Numbered from the stretch's first letter, positions 29,746-38,493 are shown. The stretch is 64,000 nt of DNA from CAYPAV01 sp964408805 (GCA_964408805.1 CAYPAV010000002.1:62001-126000), one strand, 5' to 3'. Program-made: numbers and translations. The notes: generated by a model not told the origin, from the letters alone.

Positions 29746-29872
29746 TTTTCGGTCCTCATTGGACAGCGTGCGGACGCGGTCGCAATATATCTTCGCGACG
29801 TTGGCGCAACAAGCAATCGTGACGCTCGATCCGCGGCGCAAGGCGATCCGATCGGCGGAGCGAAACAAACCG

Positions 29873-30655
29873 ATGAAGATACCGAAGGCCATTCTAATCA
29901 CCGGCGCCTCGAGTGGTATCGGCGAGGCCTTGGCGCTGAAATTCGCCGCCGAAGGTGTGTTTCTGGCGCTTTCGGGCCGGGACGAAGCCCGATTGGAAGA
30001 CGTTGGCGACCGGTGCCGTGAAGGTGGCGCGCGTGTCGAAACGCGGACCGTCGATACGACCGACCGACCCGCGATGCGGCGTTGGATCGAGGAAACGGAC
30101 ACAATGGCGCCGCTTGACCTGGTGATCGCCAATGCCGGCCTGTCGGCGGGAACGGCGGGTGACGCGGAATCGGAATCGCAGGCGCGCCGTATCTTCGCCG
30201 TCAATCTCGACGGCGTTCTCAACACGGTCCACCCGTCGATCGACGTCATGGCGGCGCGGGGCCGGGGTCAGATCGCGTTGATGTCGTCCGTCGCGAGCTT
30301 CATAGCATTACCGGGGGCACCCGCCTATGCCGCAAGCAAGGCGGCGGTCCGGCTCTATGGCGAATCCCTCCGCGGGATGCTGGCGCCACTCGGTATTCGC
30401 GTCTCGGTGATCTGTCCAGGCTTCGTCCACAGCCGCATGACGGCGACCAACCCCTATCCCATGCCCTTTATCATGCCGGCCGAACGTGCCGCGCGGATCA
30501 TTTCCCGGGGGCTGTCGCGAGACCGGCCTCGAATCGCTTTTCCTTGGCCGACCTACGCCCTCGCCTGGCTGGTGGGTACCGTCTTGCCGCCGCGACTCAC
30601 CGACCCGCTATTGCGCCGCCTACCAGCGAAGCCGCCCAGCTCACGGACGGATTAG
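29873..30655 (+). CDS. short-chain dehydrogenase/reductase
   Basis: The 260-residue protein carries the SDR NAD(P)-binding glycine motif GASSGIGE (about 11-18), the NAG motif (ANAGLS), and the catalytic pair in SSVASF...YAASKAAV. A hydrophobic C-terminal stretch (AFPWPTYALAWLVGTVLPP) may attach it to the membrane, as in several lipid-acting SDRs. The substrate is unknown. It lies on the plus strand among minus-strand genes, inside the segment that separates yicC from mltG. Confidence 0.87.
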   Translation: MKIPKAILITGASSGIGEALALKFAAEGVFLALSGRDEARLEDVGDRCREGGARVETRTVDTTDRPAMRRWIEETDTMAPLDLVIANAGLSAGTAGDAESESQARRIFAVNLDGVLNTVHPSIDVMAARGRGQIALMSSVASFIALPGAPAYAASKAAVRLYGESLRGMLAPLGIRVSVICPGFVHSRMTATNPYPMPFIMPAERAARIISRGLSRDRPRIAFPWPTYALAWLVGTVLPPRLTDPLLRRLPAKPPSSRTD

Positions 30656-30658
30656 CCC

Positions 30659-31504
30659 TTACCCGTCTTGCTGCTCGTAGAGCGACCGGACATAGGAACG
30701 GCTGCCGGGGCTGCCGTCGACAACGAGCGACGTTCCGCTGACATAGGACGCCCGCGGCGAGGCGAGAAAGACAATCACGTCGGCAAGTTCCCGCGGATCG
30801 CCCCAGCGGTTTCCCGCCGGCGCCGACAACTCGGTCTCAAGACGGTCGCGAAGACCGGCGGCCTCGGCCTCCGTCAGTTCTCGCCCCAAGGCCTCCCGCT
30901 CCCACTTCGCGAAACGGTCCGGCGTCGCCACCACCCCCGGTACGACGCAAACGACGCGAATCCCATGCCCGATGAGTTCCGCGCCGAGATCGGCGCTGAA
31001 CCTGTTTTCCGCGGCCTTCGCCGGCCCCGTGCAGGTCGAACCCGGCGGAAACGCCGTCCGAATGGAGGTTCGGCCCGAGACATTGATGATGGCACCGCCG
31101 CCGGCCGCCATCATCATCGGGACCAGACGCTGGGAGATTCGGAACTGTGCGAAAAAATTGATTGCCATGCCGTCGACGAGTTCGTCGTCGGTTACCTCCA
31201 GAAACGGCTTGTAGGTGCCGGTACCGGCATTGTTGACCAGAACATCGACGCCGCCGAGATCGTCACGGACACGGGCCGTCAACCGGTCGATGTCCGCCAG
31301 CGATGCAACGTCCGCCGCGACGGTTCGGATCGCGCGCCCGGTCGCGGTTTCGACGTCTCGCGCCGCCTCGGCCAAACGATCGCTATCGCGCGCACAGATC
31401 AGCACCTCCGCACCTTCGGCGGCGAATGCCGTCGCCGTGGCGAGCCCGATGCCTCGGCTGCCACCGGTCACCACCACGCGCCGTCCGCTGAGTTCGAGAT
31501 CCAT
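30659..31504 (-). CDS. SDR family protein lacking the catalytic Tyr
   Basis: The 281-residue protein has the cofactor loop GGSRGIGLA and the NNAGTG motif, so the Rossmann fold is intact. Where the family has YxxxK, the sequence reads STCTGPAKAA: the lysine is present but the residue four before it is Thr, not Tyr. The upstream Ser (NVSGRTS) is kept. It may be a non-classical member or without oxidoreductase activity. ATG 31504 gives the family start; the upstream frame to 31615 is not conserved. It is convergent with the preceding SDR. Confidence 0.82.
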   Translation of the reverse strand: MDLELSGRRVVVTGGSRGIGLATATAFAAEGAEVLICARDSDRLAEAARDVETATGRAIRTVAADVASLADIDRLTARVRDDLGGVDVLVNNAGTGTYKPFLEVTDDELVDGMAINFFAQFRISQRLVPMMMAAGGGAIINVSGRTSIRTAFPPGSTCTGPAKAAENRFSADLGAELIGHGIRVVCVVPGVVATPDRFAKWEREALGRELTEAEAAGLRDRLETELSAPAGNRWGDPRELADVIVFLASPRASYVSGTSLVVDGSPGSRSYVRSLYEQQDG

Positions 31505-31556
31505 CCCGACTCCTCTTTGTTGATATCGTGAAAAGATGGCGCCCACGGCGCCCGGG

Positions 31557-32081
31557 TCAATTGTGGAAACCGATCCCGAACCGAATTCCGTGCCGTCCAT
31601 GGAAATGCGGGCCATAGCCGAGGCTATAGCGGCGGCGATGCGGCCAATAATGATCGTAATGGGGATCGTACCCGTACCGGTAGGGCCGGGTCCCGAGATA
31701 GACCCGATCGATCGTCTTCCAGCCGGCTTTCTCGCCGCGACACGCGGTGGCGAATTCGAAGGTCGTCCGCCCCGCCACCGTCAGGGACCGCTGATAATCC
31801 CGACACGGCCGTTTCCCGGTTTCCTCGATGGTGCGAATCGGCGTGACGGTGCCGCGGATCCTGTCCGATTCGCCCCGCCAATTCTCACTCTCTCCGACAC
31901 GGCTCGATTCAAGCGCCCTTTGCGTCGCCTCCGCCATCAGCTTGGCGTCGCTGTCACCCAATCCGGCGGCAAATCCGGCACCGCTAGTCGTCTCGCACGC
32001 CACGAGACCGAGCAAAGCAGTGCCCACCGCCAAGCCACGAATTATTTTACGCCACACGTGTAAGACACCTTCAATCGACAA
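31557..32081 (-). CDS. surface lipoprotein, RT0821/17-kDa antigen-like
   Basis: The 174-residue protein has a lipoprotein signal: a basic start, a hydrophobic core and the lipobox LVAC with Cys near residue 29. A central module CRDYQRSLTVAGRTTFEFATACR resembles the C-terminal domain of RT0821/Lpp0805 surface proteins. The tail is rich in Tyr, His, Arg and Gly (RPYRYGYDPHYDHYWPHRRR) and looks disordered or metal-binding. A GTG at 32057 is an alternative start. It sits beside the truncated rmlB in the inserted block. Confidence 0.7.
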   Translation of the reverse strand: MSIEGVLHVWRKIIRGLAVGTALLGLVACETTSGAGFAAGLGDSDAKLMAEATQRALESSRVGESENWRGESDRIRGTVTPIRTIEETGKRPCRDYQRSLTVAGRTTFEFATACRGEKAGWKTIDRVYLGTRPYRYGYDPHYDHYWPHRRRYSLGYGPHFHGRHGIRFGIGFHN

Positions 32082-32192
32082 TACGGATTATCATAATACC
32101 ATGATCCGGCATGAAATGCGCGCACGACAGGGCTCAAGCGTCCGAATTTCGACCCCGCAAGAGCCCCGATAGATAGGTCCCATAGCGACATT

Positions 32193-32876
32193 TCACCATC
32201 GCCTCCACTCTCGCACCTGTTGGCCATCGCCGTAGATCGGGAGGTCCCGGCCGTCGAGGGCGCTCAAGGTCATCAGCGGGATCAGCTTCTCGGGAAATTG
32301 ATAGGGCCCGTAATTGTTCGCACAATTAGTGACGATGACGGGAAGGCCATAAGTTCGGAAATAGGCGCGGGCGAAATGATCGGCCGCTGCCTTGGAGGCA
32401 GCGTAGGGTGAATTCGGATGATAGGCGCTCGTCTCGGTGAAGGCTCCGGTCTCGATCGCGCCGTAGACTTCGTCGGTCGAGACGTGAACGAAACGCGAAA
32501 GCGCGCCACCTTCATCCAGATATGCGCGGGCGGCCTCGAACAGGGTGAAGGCGCCAACGATATTGGTCTCGACAAAGACCGCCGGTCCATCAATCGATCG
32601 ATCGACATGTGATTCCGCCGCGAAATTCACGATCGCCCTTGGCCGATGCCGCCGGAGCAACTCGTCGACGAGACCGCGATCCGTGATCGAACCTTCAACG
32701 AAGACATGCCGAGAGATGTTTTCGACGGGTGTTAGGTTGGCTCGGGTGCCCGCATAGGTCAGCGCGTCGAGGGTGATCACATCGTCGCCCGAATTCACCA
32801 GGAGGTGGACGAAATTCGCGCCGATGAATCCGGCACCGCCGGTCACCAGAACCGGGCCTGTCGTCTCTTCATTCAC
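32193..32876 (-). pseudogene. rmlB: dTDP-glucose 4,6-dehydratase, 3'-truncated
   Basis: The frame from GTG 32876 codes the Rossmann part of RmlB: VLVTGGAGFIGANFVHLL, the TDEVYGAIE segment, the active-site YAASKAAADH and NNYGPYQFPEKLIPL. It runs in register to GDGQQVREW, then reads RRW and stops, where the family continues with VEDH and about 110 more residues. The C-terminal substrate domain is absent in any frame downstream, which turns AT-rich. No rmlA, rmlC or rmlD lies nearby. I call it a deletion remnant of a lost deoxysugar cluster. Confidence 0.85.
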
Positions 32877-32968
32877 CTCGGCTACTCCCGCGGCCAAACC
32901 GGTCCGCCATGCCGGCCAACAACTCAAACATCATACCCGCCGCACCCGCCGGACACTCGTTTCTAGCG

Positions 32969-33949
32969 CTATTTTTTCCCCTTCCGCAAACGCCGCCATC
33001 GGGCGACGTTGCGATTGTGCTCGGCCAGCGTCTTGGCGAAGACATGCCCGCCCGTTCCGTCGGCGACGAAATAGAGCGCATCGGTCACCATCGGATGCAA
33101 TACGGCCTCAAGCGACGCGCGACCCGGATTGCAGATTGGTTCGGGCGGCAAGCCTTTGATTTTATACGTATTATAGGGATGATCCGTCTCCAGGTCGCGT
33201 CGGGTCAGCGATCGTCCCAGCGGCCCTCGCCCATCGGTCAATCCATAGACCACGGTCGGATCCGATTGCAGCCGCATGCCTTTCCGCAACCGGTTGATGA
33301 AGACACCCGCGATTCGGGCGCGTTCCGCCGACCGGCTGGTCTCCTTTTCGACAATGGAAGCCAGGATCACCGCTTCCATCGGTCGATCGAAAGGCAAATC
33401 GGCGGCGCGCCCCGCCCATAATTCAGCGAGGAGATCCCGCATCGCCGCCGTCATCCGCTCGACGACCGCGTCCCGGGAGTTACCAAGGCGATAGCTGTAG
33501 GTTTCGGGAAGGACGCGTCCTTCGGCGGGCGGCGGTGTCCGACGCGGAGACAGCCCATCCGCCGCATCGACCAACTTCAAGACCTCGTGCACGGTCAGTC
33601 CCTCGGGAACGGTCAACCGTCGGAGGAGGGTCTTTCCCTCGATCAGACGGGCCAAGACTTGTTGCTGGCTGACGCCATCCGCGAACGCGTACTCGCCCGC
33701 CTTGATCGCCCGGCCACCGCCCGAGAACCGCACCCCCCAAACGAAAACGGCCGGCCGCTCGATCACGCCGGCCATTGCCAGCACGGAAGCGACCTTCTTG
33801 AGCCCCGCACCCTTCGGTATGACCACGGTCGCGCCGCCCTTCATGGGACCCGGCTCGACGAAGAGAGTGTAGCCCCAATAGACAACGCCGCCGGCGGCAA
33901 GCGCGGCGGCGATCGACAATCCCAGGAAAAGGCGCGCGAGGCGTCTCAT
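32969..33949 (-). CDS. mltG: endolytic murein transglycosylase MltG
   Basis: MltG cuts nascent glycan strands in the inner membrane and sets their length. The 326-residue protein has an N-terminal anchor (about 7-30), a LysM-like part, then the YceG domain with LPETYSYRLG, the catalytic Glu201 in SIVEKET, and the family signature LQSDPTVVYG. A later LPPEPICNPG motif is also typical. It follows fabF after 6 bases, the standard fab-mltG order in alphaproteobacteria. Confidence 0.95.
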   Translation of the reverse strand: MRRLARLFLGLSIAAALAAGGVVYWGYTLFVEPGPMKGGATVVIPKGAGLKKVASVLAMAGVIERPAVFVWGVRFSGGGRAIKAGEYAFADGVSQQQVLARLIEGKTLLRRLTVPEGLTVHEVLKLVDAADGLSPRRTPPPAEGRVLPETYSYRLGNSRDAVVERMTAAMRDLLAELWAGRAADLPFDRPMEAVILASIVEKETSRSAERARIAGVFINRLRKGMRLQSDPTVVYGLTDGRGPLGRSLTRRDLETDHPYNTYKIKGLPPEPICNPGRASLEAVLHPMVTDALYFVADGTGGHVFAKTLAEHNRNVARWRRLRKGKK

Positions 33950-33955
33950 GGCGTC

Positions 33956-35218
33956 CTACGAAACGGCGCTCATCACCAAACTGGCGTTTGTCCCGCCGAA
34001 CCCGAATGAATTGGACAATACGTGACGAACCGGCCGCTCCTTGGCGCCGCTCGCGACGAGATCGAGATCGCAGCCGGGCGACGGGTTTTCGAGGTTGAGC
34101 GTCGGCGGCACCACGCCGTCGCAGATCGCCTTGATCGAGAAGATCGCCTCGACGGCGCCGGCCGCGCCGAGGAGATGTCCAATCGCCGATTTCGTCGACG
34201 ACATGGAAAGCTTGTAGGCATGATCCCCAAAGAGACGCTTCACCGCGCCAAGCTCGATCTCGTCGCCGAGCGGCGTGGACGTGCCGTGAGCATTGACGTA
34301 GTCGATATCGGAAGGATCGAGGCCGGCGCGTTTAACGGCGGATTTCATCGCCCGATACCCGCCGTTGCCGTCCTGCGCCGGTGCCGTAATGTGATGGGCA
34401 TCGCCCGACATGCCATAACCGGTGATCTCGGCATAAATCTTGGCGCCGCGCGCCTTGGCATGTTCCAGTTCCTCAAGGACGACTACCCCCGCCCCCTCGC
34501 CCATGACGAACCCGTCGCGCGCCACATCCCAGGGCCTGGATGCATGTTGCGGATCGTCGTTGAACCCGGTCGAGAGCGCCTTCGCGGCGGCGAAGCCGGC
34601 GATACCCATGCGACAAATCGCGGCCTCGGCACCCCCCGCCACCATGACGTCGGCATCCTCCCATTGGATCAATCGCGCGGCATCGCCGATCGCGTGCGCG
34701 CCGGTGGCGCAGGCCGTCACCACCGAATGGTTGGGGCCGCTGAAACCATAGCGTATCGACACGTGCCCCGACGCCAGGTTGATCAGATTGGCGGGAATGA
34801 AAAACGGACTCACGCGCCGAGGGCCCCGTTCATGCAGGACGACCGATGTCTCCGAAATACCCGGCAGACCGCCGATCCCGGAGCCGATCAGGACGCCCGT
34901 ACTCTGCCGCCCTTCTTCATCCTCGGGCGCCCAGCCCGAATCGGCCACCGCCTCGACCGCCGCCGCAATGGCATAGGCGATAAACGGGTCCATCTTGCGT
35001 TGGTCCTTGCGGTCGATCCAGTCGTCGGCATTGAATTTACCATCGGCGGTCTCGCCGAGCGGCACTTGTCCCGCGATTTGGCACGAAAGATCGGTGGCGT
35101 CGAACCGGTCGATCACGCCGATTCCGCTTTCTCCCTCGATCAGCCGCCGCCACACCTGATCGGCACCCATGCCGAGGGGTGTTACGAGGCCTATACCGGT
35201 CACGACGATTCGCCTCAT
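33956..35218 (-). CDS. fabF: 3-oxoacyl-ACP synthase II
   Basis: FabF condenses malonyl-ACP with growing acyl-ACP. The 420-residue protein has the nucleophile Cys170 in VTACATGAHAIGDA. The first catalytic His is in NAHGTSTPLGD and the second in SAIGHLLGAAG. The end carries NSFGFGGTNASLV. It lies between acpP and mltG in the fatty-acid cluster on the minus strand. Confidence 0.97.
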   Translation of the reverse strand: MRRIVVTGIGLVTPLGMGADQVWRRLIEGESGIGVIDRFDATDLSCQIAGQVPLGETADGKFNADDWIDRKDQRKMDPFIAYAIAAAVEAVADSGWAPEDEEGRQSTGVLIGSGIGGLPGISETSVVLHERGPRRVSPFFIPANLINLASGHVSIRYGFSGPNHSVVTACATGAHAIGDAARLIQWEDADVMVAGGAEAAICRMGIAGFAAAKALSTGFNDDPQHASRPWDVARDGFVMGEGAGVVVLEELEHAKARGAKIYAEITGYGMSGDAHHITAPAQDGNGGYRAMKSAVKRAGLDPSDIDYVNAHGTSTPLGDEIELGAVKRLFGDHAYKLSMSSTKSAIGHLLGAAGAVEAIFSIKAICDGVVPPTLNLENPSPGCDLDLVASGAKERPVRHVLSNSFGFGGTNASLVMSAVS

Positions 35219-35267
35219 CGCAACGATACTTTCTGCCTATTAAATGTGAACTACCGCGAATCTCCGG

Positions 35268-35507
35268 TCAGCTACCGGAATTCGCCTCGATGAAACTGAC
35301 GGCATCCTTAATGGTCAGGATTTTTTCCGCGGCGTCGTCCGGAATTTCACACCCGAATTCCTCCTCGAAAGCCATGACCAACTCGACCGTATCGAGACTG
35401 TCGGCGCCAAGATCGTCGATGAAACTGGCGTTCTCGGAAACCTTGTCCTCGTCCACGCCAAGATGTTCGATAACAATCTTCTTTACGCGATCTCCAACGT
35501 CACTCAT
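35268..35507 (-). CDS. acpP: acyl carrier protein
   Basis: The 79-residue acidic protein carries the phosphopantetheine attachment site Ser37 in LGADSLDTVELVM. Length and helix layout match housekeeping ACP. It sits between fabG and fabF and appears to have its own promoter upstream. Confidence 0.97.
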   Translation of the reverse strand: MSDVGDRVKKIVIEHLGVDEDKVSENASFIDDLGADSLDTVELVMAFEEEFGCEIPDDAAEKILTIKDAVSFIEANSGS

Positions 35508-35523
35508 GTCCTCAAACCTTCCA

Positions 35524-35553
35524 GATATATGAGAGTAGTCCTGAATTCAGCAA
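35524..35553 (-). promoter_or_regulatory. candidate acpP promoter
   Basis: On the minus strand TTGCTG (35553-35548) is followed after 18 bases by TATATC (35529-35524), about 17 bases before the acpP ATG. The fit to a sigma70-type promoter is fair. An own promoter would agree with the 141-base gap between fabG and acpP and the high demand for ACP. Confidence 0.42.
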
Positions 35554-35648
35554 ACGCCGATGGTCCGCATTCCCCGCGTGGCGGCGGCGTTGTGGTAACA
35601 CACTTTCCTTCGCCTGACCAGCGCCCCGCCGCACCCCGTCGAACGGGT

Positions 35649-36386
35649 CTAAATCATCGCCATTCCGCCGTTTATATGGAGCGTCTGACCGGTCACATAA
35701 GCGGCCTCCTCGCTCGCTAAATACAGCACGCCCGAGGCCACGTCACCCGTGTTTCCAAGGCGCGCGGCCGGGACAGTGGCGAGAATTTGTTCCTTTTGGT
35801 CGTCGGATAATTTATCGGTCATCGCAGTCTCGATAAAGCCGGGCGCCACGCAATTGACCGTAATGCTGCGGCTGGCAACCTCTTGGGCGATCGATTTCGA
35901 CATGCCCGCCAGGCCGGCCTTCGAAGCGGCGTAATTCGCCTGCCCCGCGTTTCCGGCGACGCCGACAACGGATGTGATGTTGATGATTCGTCCCCATCGT
36001 TGCCGCATCATGCCGCGCAGGACCGCGCGGGACAGCCTAAATGCCGCGTTCAGATTGACATTGATAACCGCATCCCAATCATCATCGGAGAGTCGCATCG
36101 ACAGCATGTCGCGAGTCAGGCCGGCATTGTTCACCAGGATGTCGACGCTTCCCAATGCCGCTTCAGCCGCCTTGGCGAGCGCGCCGACGGACTCCGCGTC
36201 CGAAAGATCGGCCGGCGTCACGGTCGTCCGATCACCGAGTTCGCCGGCAAGCGCTTCCAAGGCCTCGCGGTTGGTACCGGACAGGGCCACCGAAGCGCCC
36301 GCGCCATGGAGTGCGCGCGCGACACCACCGCCGATTCCACCGGAAGCCCCGGTCACCAATGCGTTCTTTCCCGTGAGATCAAACAT
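35649..36386 (-). CDS. fabG: 3-oxoacyl-ACP reductase
   Basis: FabG reduces beta-ketoacyl-ACP with NADPH. The 245-residue SDR has the cofactor loop GASGGIGGGVARAL, NNAGLTRD, the catalytic Ser in ITSVVG, and YAASKAG. The end is YVTGQTLHINGGMAMI, the classic FabG C-terminus. It lies 15 bases after fabD and before acpP. Confidence 0.97.
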   Translation of the reverse strand: MFDLTGKNALVTGASGGIGGGVARALHGAGASVALSGTNREALEALAGELGDRTTVTPADLSDAESVGALAKAAEAALGSVDILVNNAGLTRDMLSMRLSDDDWDAVINVNLNAAFRLSRAVLRGMMRQRWGRIINITSVVGVAGNAGQANYAASKAGLAGMSKSIAQEVASRSITVNCVAPGFIETAMTDKLSDDQKEQILATVPAARLGNTGDVASGVLYLASEEAAYVTGQTLHINGGMAMI

Positions 36387-36401
36387 CCGGCATTCGGCTC
36401 C

Positions 36402-37355
36402 TCAAAGCTCACCCAGAAATTTTTCGATATCGGCCGGCCCCTGAAGAGAGGTCCCCGACATGTCCCGGTCGATCCGCCGCGTCAGACCGCTCAACACCCG
36501 GCCGGCGCCGGTCTCGATCAAGGTATCGACGTCCTTGTCCTTCAGGAAAAGAACGCATTCGCGCCACCGGACCCGTCCGGTGACCTGGGCGACCAGATTG
36601 CGCCGGATCGTTTCCGGATCGACCGCTTCCTCGGCCGTCACATTGGCGACCAAGGGAAGAGCCGGCGGCAGGATCGTGGTTTCCGCGAGCGCCTCCTCCA
36701 TCGCCTCGGCGGCCGGCTGCATCAGGGCGCAATGAAAGGGCGCGCTGACCGGCAGCATGATAGCCCGCTTGGCACCGCGCTCGGTGGCGATCCCGACCGC
36801 GCGCTCGACCGCGGGCGTGCTGCCGCTGACAACGACCTGGCCCGGCGCATTGTCATTGGCGGCGTCGCAGACATCGCCGGCTGCACCCGCTTCGACCGCG
36901 GCCGCGGCAACCGCCTCGGCATCCTCGACGCTGAGTCCCATCAAGGCCGCCATGGCGCCCTCGCCGACCGGAACCGCCACCTGCATCGAGGTGCCGCGCA
37001 ATTTCAGTAGCCTGGCTGCATCGGAGAGGCTGAGCGAGTCGACCGCCGCCAGGGCCGAATACTCGCCCAGCGAATGGCCGGCGACATGGCTCGCCACTCC
37101 GCCCAATTCGATATTGCCTTCCTCGCGCAGCACCCGGACGATCGCCATGCTGACCGCCATCAACGCCGGTTGCGCGTTTTCGGTCAGGCGTAGCTCGTCC
37201 TCGGGGCCCTCGAACATGATGCGGGAGAGGTTCTGTTTCAGGGTTTCGTCGACTTCTTCGAAGACCAGCCGCGCGGCGGGAAAGGCGTCGGCCAGTTCCT
37301 GGCCCATACCCGCCGCCTGCGAGCCTTGGCCCGGGAAGACGAATGCACGAGTCAT
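36402..37355 (-). CDS. fabD: malonyl-CoA:ACP transacylase
   Basis: FabD loads malonyl groups onto ACP. The 317-residue protein begins FVFPGQGSQAAGMG and has the nucleophile Ser95 in AGHSLGEYSAL. The catalytic His is in PVSAPFHCALM. It heads the minus-strand run fabD-fabG-acpP-fabF-mltG and is divergent from rpsF, with 233 bases between them. Confidence 0.97.
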   Translation of the reverse strand: MTRAFVFPGQGSQAAGMGQELADAFPAARLVFEEVDETLKQNLSRIMFEGPEDELRLTENAQPALMAVSMAIVRVLREEGNIELGGVASHVAGHSLGEYSALAAVDSLSLSDAARLLKLRGTSMQVAVPVGEGAMAALMGLSVEDAEAVAAAAVEAGAAGDVCDAANDNAPGQVVVSGSTPAVERAVGIATERGAKRAIMLPVSAPFHCALMQPAAEAMEEALAETTILPPALPLVANVTAEEAVDPETIRRNLVAQVTGRVRWRECVLFLKDKDVDTLIETGAGRVLSGLTRRIDRDMSGTSLQGPADIEKFLGEL

Positions 37356-37458
37356 CTCTATATTCTCGGTTCGGTGGAAGGCGCGACAGTCATAGCGTCT
37401 GGCGGTTTCTTGTCAAGCGAGGTCGGGGCAATTTTCGCTTTCCCGGGGGTCGATAATA

Positions 37459-37466
37459 TGTATAGT
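37459..37466 (+). promoter_or_regulatory. candidate extended -10 of the rpsF operon
   Basis: TGTATAGT resembles an extended -10 box and lies about 120 bases before the rpsF ATG, just ahead of three successive hairpins. I see no good -35 match, so the call is tentative. Confidence 0.35.
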
Positions 37467-37472
37467 GCGCCG

Positions 37473-37588
37473 GCCGCGCGCGTTGCGCGGCGAACATAGC
37501 TCTCTGCCGGCGCCCGAAGGCGTCGGCTAGACCTGGCACGTCGCATTGGGTGACATCGGGTCATGAAACAGCCGTAGGGAGTGTACGG
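37473..37588 (+). promoter_or_regulatory. structured rpsF leader, possible S6:S18 control region
   Basis: Three hairpins follow one another. Stem 37473-37479 pairs with 37485-37491 (GCCGCGC/GCGCGGC). Stem 37506-37514 pairs with 37519-37527 around a CGAA loop. Stem CCGTA 37572-37576 pairs with TACGG 37584-37588, immediately before the ATG. The last one shows the Shine-Dalgarno GGGAG in its loop and has CCG at its base. Leaders of rpsF are known to bind the S6:S18 pair through a CCG-containing structure, so autoregulation is a reasonable inference. Confidence 0.5.
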
Positions 37589-38197
37589 ATGCCGTTTTAC
37601 GAAAGCGTGTTTATCGCGCGCCAGGACATATCCGCGGGCCAAGTCGATAGCCTGGCGGACGATTTCGAGAAAATCATCGTCGACCAGGGCGGCTCCATCG
37701 AGAGGCGTGAATACTGGGGTCTGCGCAATCTGGCCTATCGGATGAAGAAAAACCGGAAGGGCCATTACGTGATGTTCAACCTTGATGCACCGTCGGACGC
37801 GATCCAGGAAATGGAACGCAATATGCGGCTCAATGAGGACGTCCTCCGCTATTTGACGATCCGCATGGAGGAATTGCGCCAGGATGGCTCGCCCATGGTG
37901 CAGGGCAAGGGCGATCGGGAGCGTGCCGACCGGCGTGGCCGCGACCAGGGCGAGAACGCCGCGGAGGAGAAGGACGACAAGGCCAAGGAAAAATCCGCTT
38001 CCGAGACGGCTGCGGCGGACGACAAGGCGGAGGAAAATTCCGCATCCGAGACGCCTGCGGCGGACACGCCGGTCGTCAAGGAAGACGGCGAGACGGATGC
38101 GACGGAAAGCGCCGAGACGCCGGAGACGGTTGAGAAGGCCGAGACGGCTGAAAAGGCCGAGACGGCCGAAGAGACCGAGAAGGAGGCCAAGGCATGA
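37589..38197 (+). CDS. rpsF: 30S ribosomal protein S6 with long acidic C-terminal tail
   Basis: S6 binds S18 on the 30S platform. The first about 100 of 202 residues match the family: PFYESVFIARQDIS, EYWGLRNLAYRMKKNRKGHYVMFNLDAP and NEDVLRYLTIRME. The rest is a low-complexity tail rich in Glu, Ala, Lys and Thr, with 18-base repeats coding EKAETA. E. coli S6 is about 135 residues and is lengthened by RimK with glutamates, so an encoded acidic tail may play a similar role. I chose ATG 37589, with GGGAG ahead. The stop overlaps rpsR (ATGA). Confidence 0.96.
   Translation: MPFYESVFIARQDISAGQVDSLADDFEKIIVDQGGSIERREYWGLRNLAYRMKKNRKGHYVMFNLDAPSDAIQEMERNMRLNEDVLRYLTIRMEELRQDGSPMVQGKGDRERADRRGRDQGENAAEEKDDKAKEKSASETAAADDKAEENSASETPAADTPVVKEDGETDATESAETPETVEKAETAEKAETAEETEKEAKA
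38132..38167 (+). repeat. two 18-bp tandem repeats in the rpsF tail
   Basis: GAGAAGGCCGAGACGGCT at 38132-38149 is followed directly by a copy with two differences at 38150-38167. Each codes EKAETA. Repeat slippage could explain tail growth. Confidence 0.8.
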
Positions 38198-38475
38198 GCG
38201 AGGGACGTGGTGGCCGCGGCGGCGGCGGTGGCGGTCGCGGTGGAAGCGGTGGCCGGCGGCCGTTTTTCAGGCGGCGCAAGACCTGCCCGTTCACCGGGCC
38301 GAACGCACCGAAGATAGACTATTGCGACGTCAAGCTGTTGCAGCGCTATGTGTCGGAGAGGGGCAAGATCGTGCCGAGCCGCATTACCGCGGTGTCGAAC
38401 AAAAGACAGCGTGAACTGTCGCGCGCGATCAAGCATGCCCGCTTTTTGGGGCTCCTGCCCTACGTGATCCAGTAA
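38194..38475 (+). CDS. rpsR: 30S ribosomal protein S18
   Basis: S18 pairs with S6 on the 30S subunit. The 93-residue protein has a Gly/Arg-rich N-terminus (RGGRGGGGGG) and then the family core RRRKTCPFTG, IDYCDVKLLQRYVSERGKIVPSRIT and KHARFLGLLPYV. The start overlaps the rpsF stop by four bases, so the two partners are coupled. Confidence 0.97.
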   Translation: MSEGRGGRGGGGGGRGGSGGRRPFFRRRKTCPFTGPNAPKIDYCDVKLLQRYVSERGKIVPSRITAVSNKRQRELSRAIKHARFLGLLPYVIQ

Positions 38476-38493
38476 CGAGCGAACGCGCGGATC

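Noticed and set aside
28898..29872. Long upstream part of the plus-strand frame leading into the SDR gene
   Set aside because: It is antisense to yicC and Ser/Arg-rich; the SDR fold begins at ATG 29873.
32042..32227. Short minus-strand frame after the rmlB break, as a frameshifted C-terminus
   Set aside because: Its residues show none of the RmlB C-terminal motifs, so the domain is deleted and not frameshifted.
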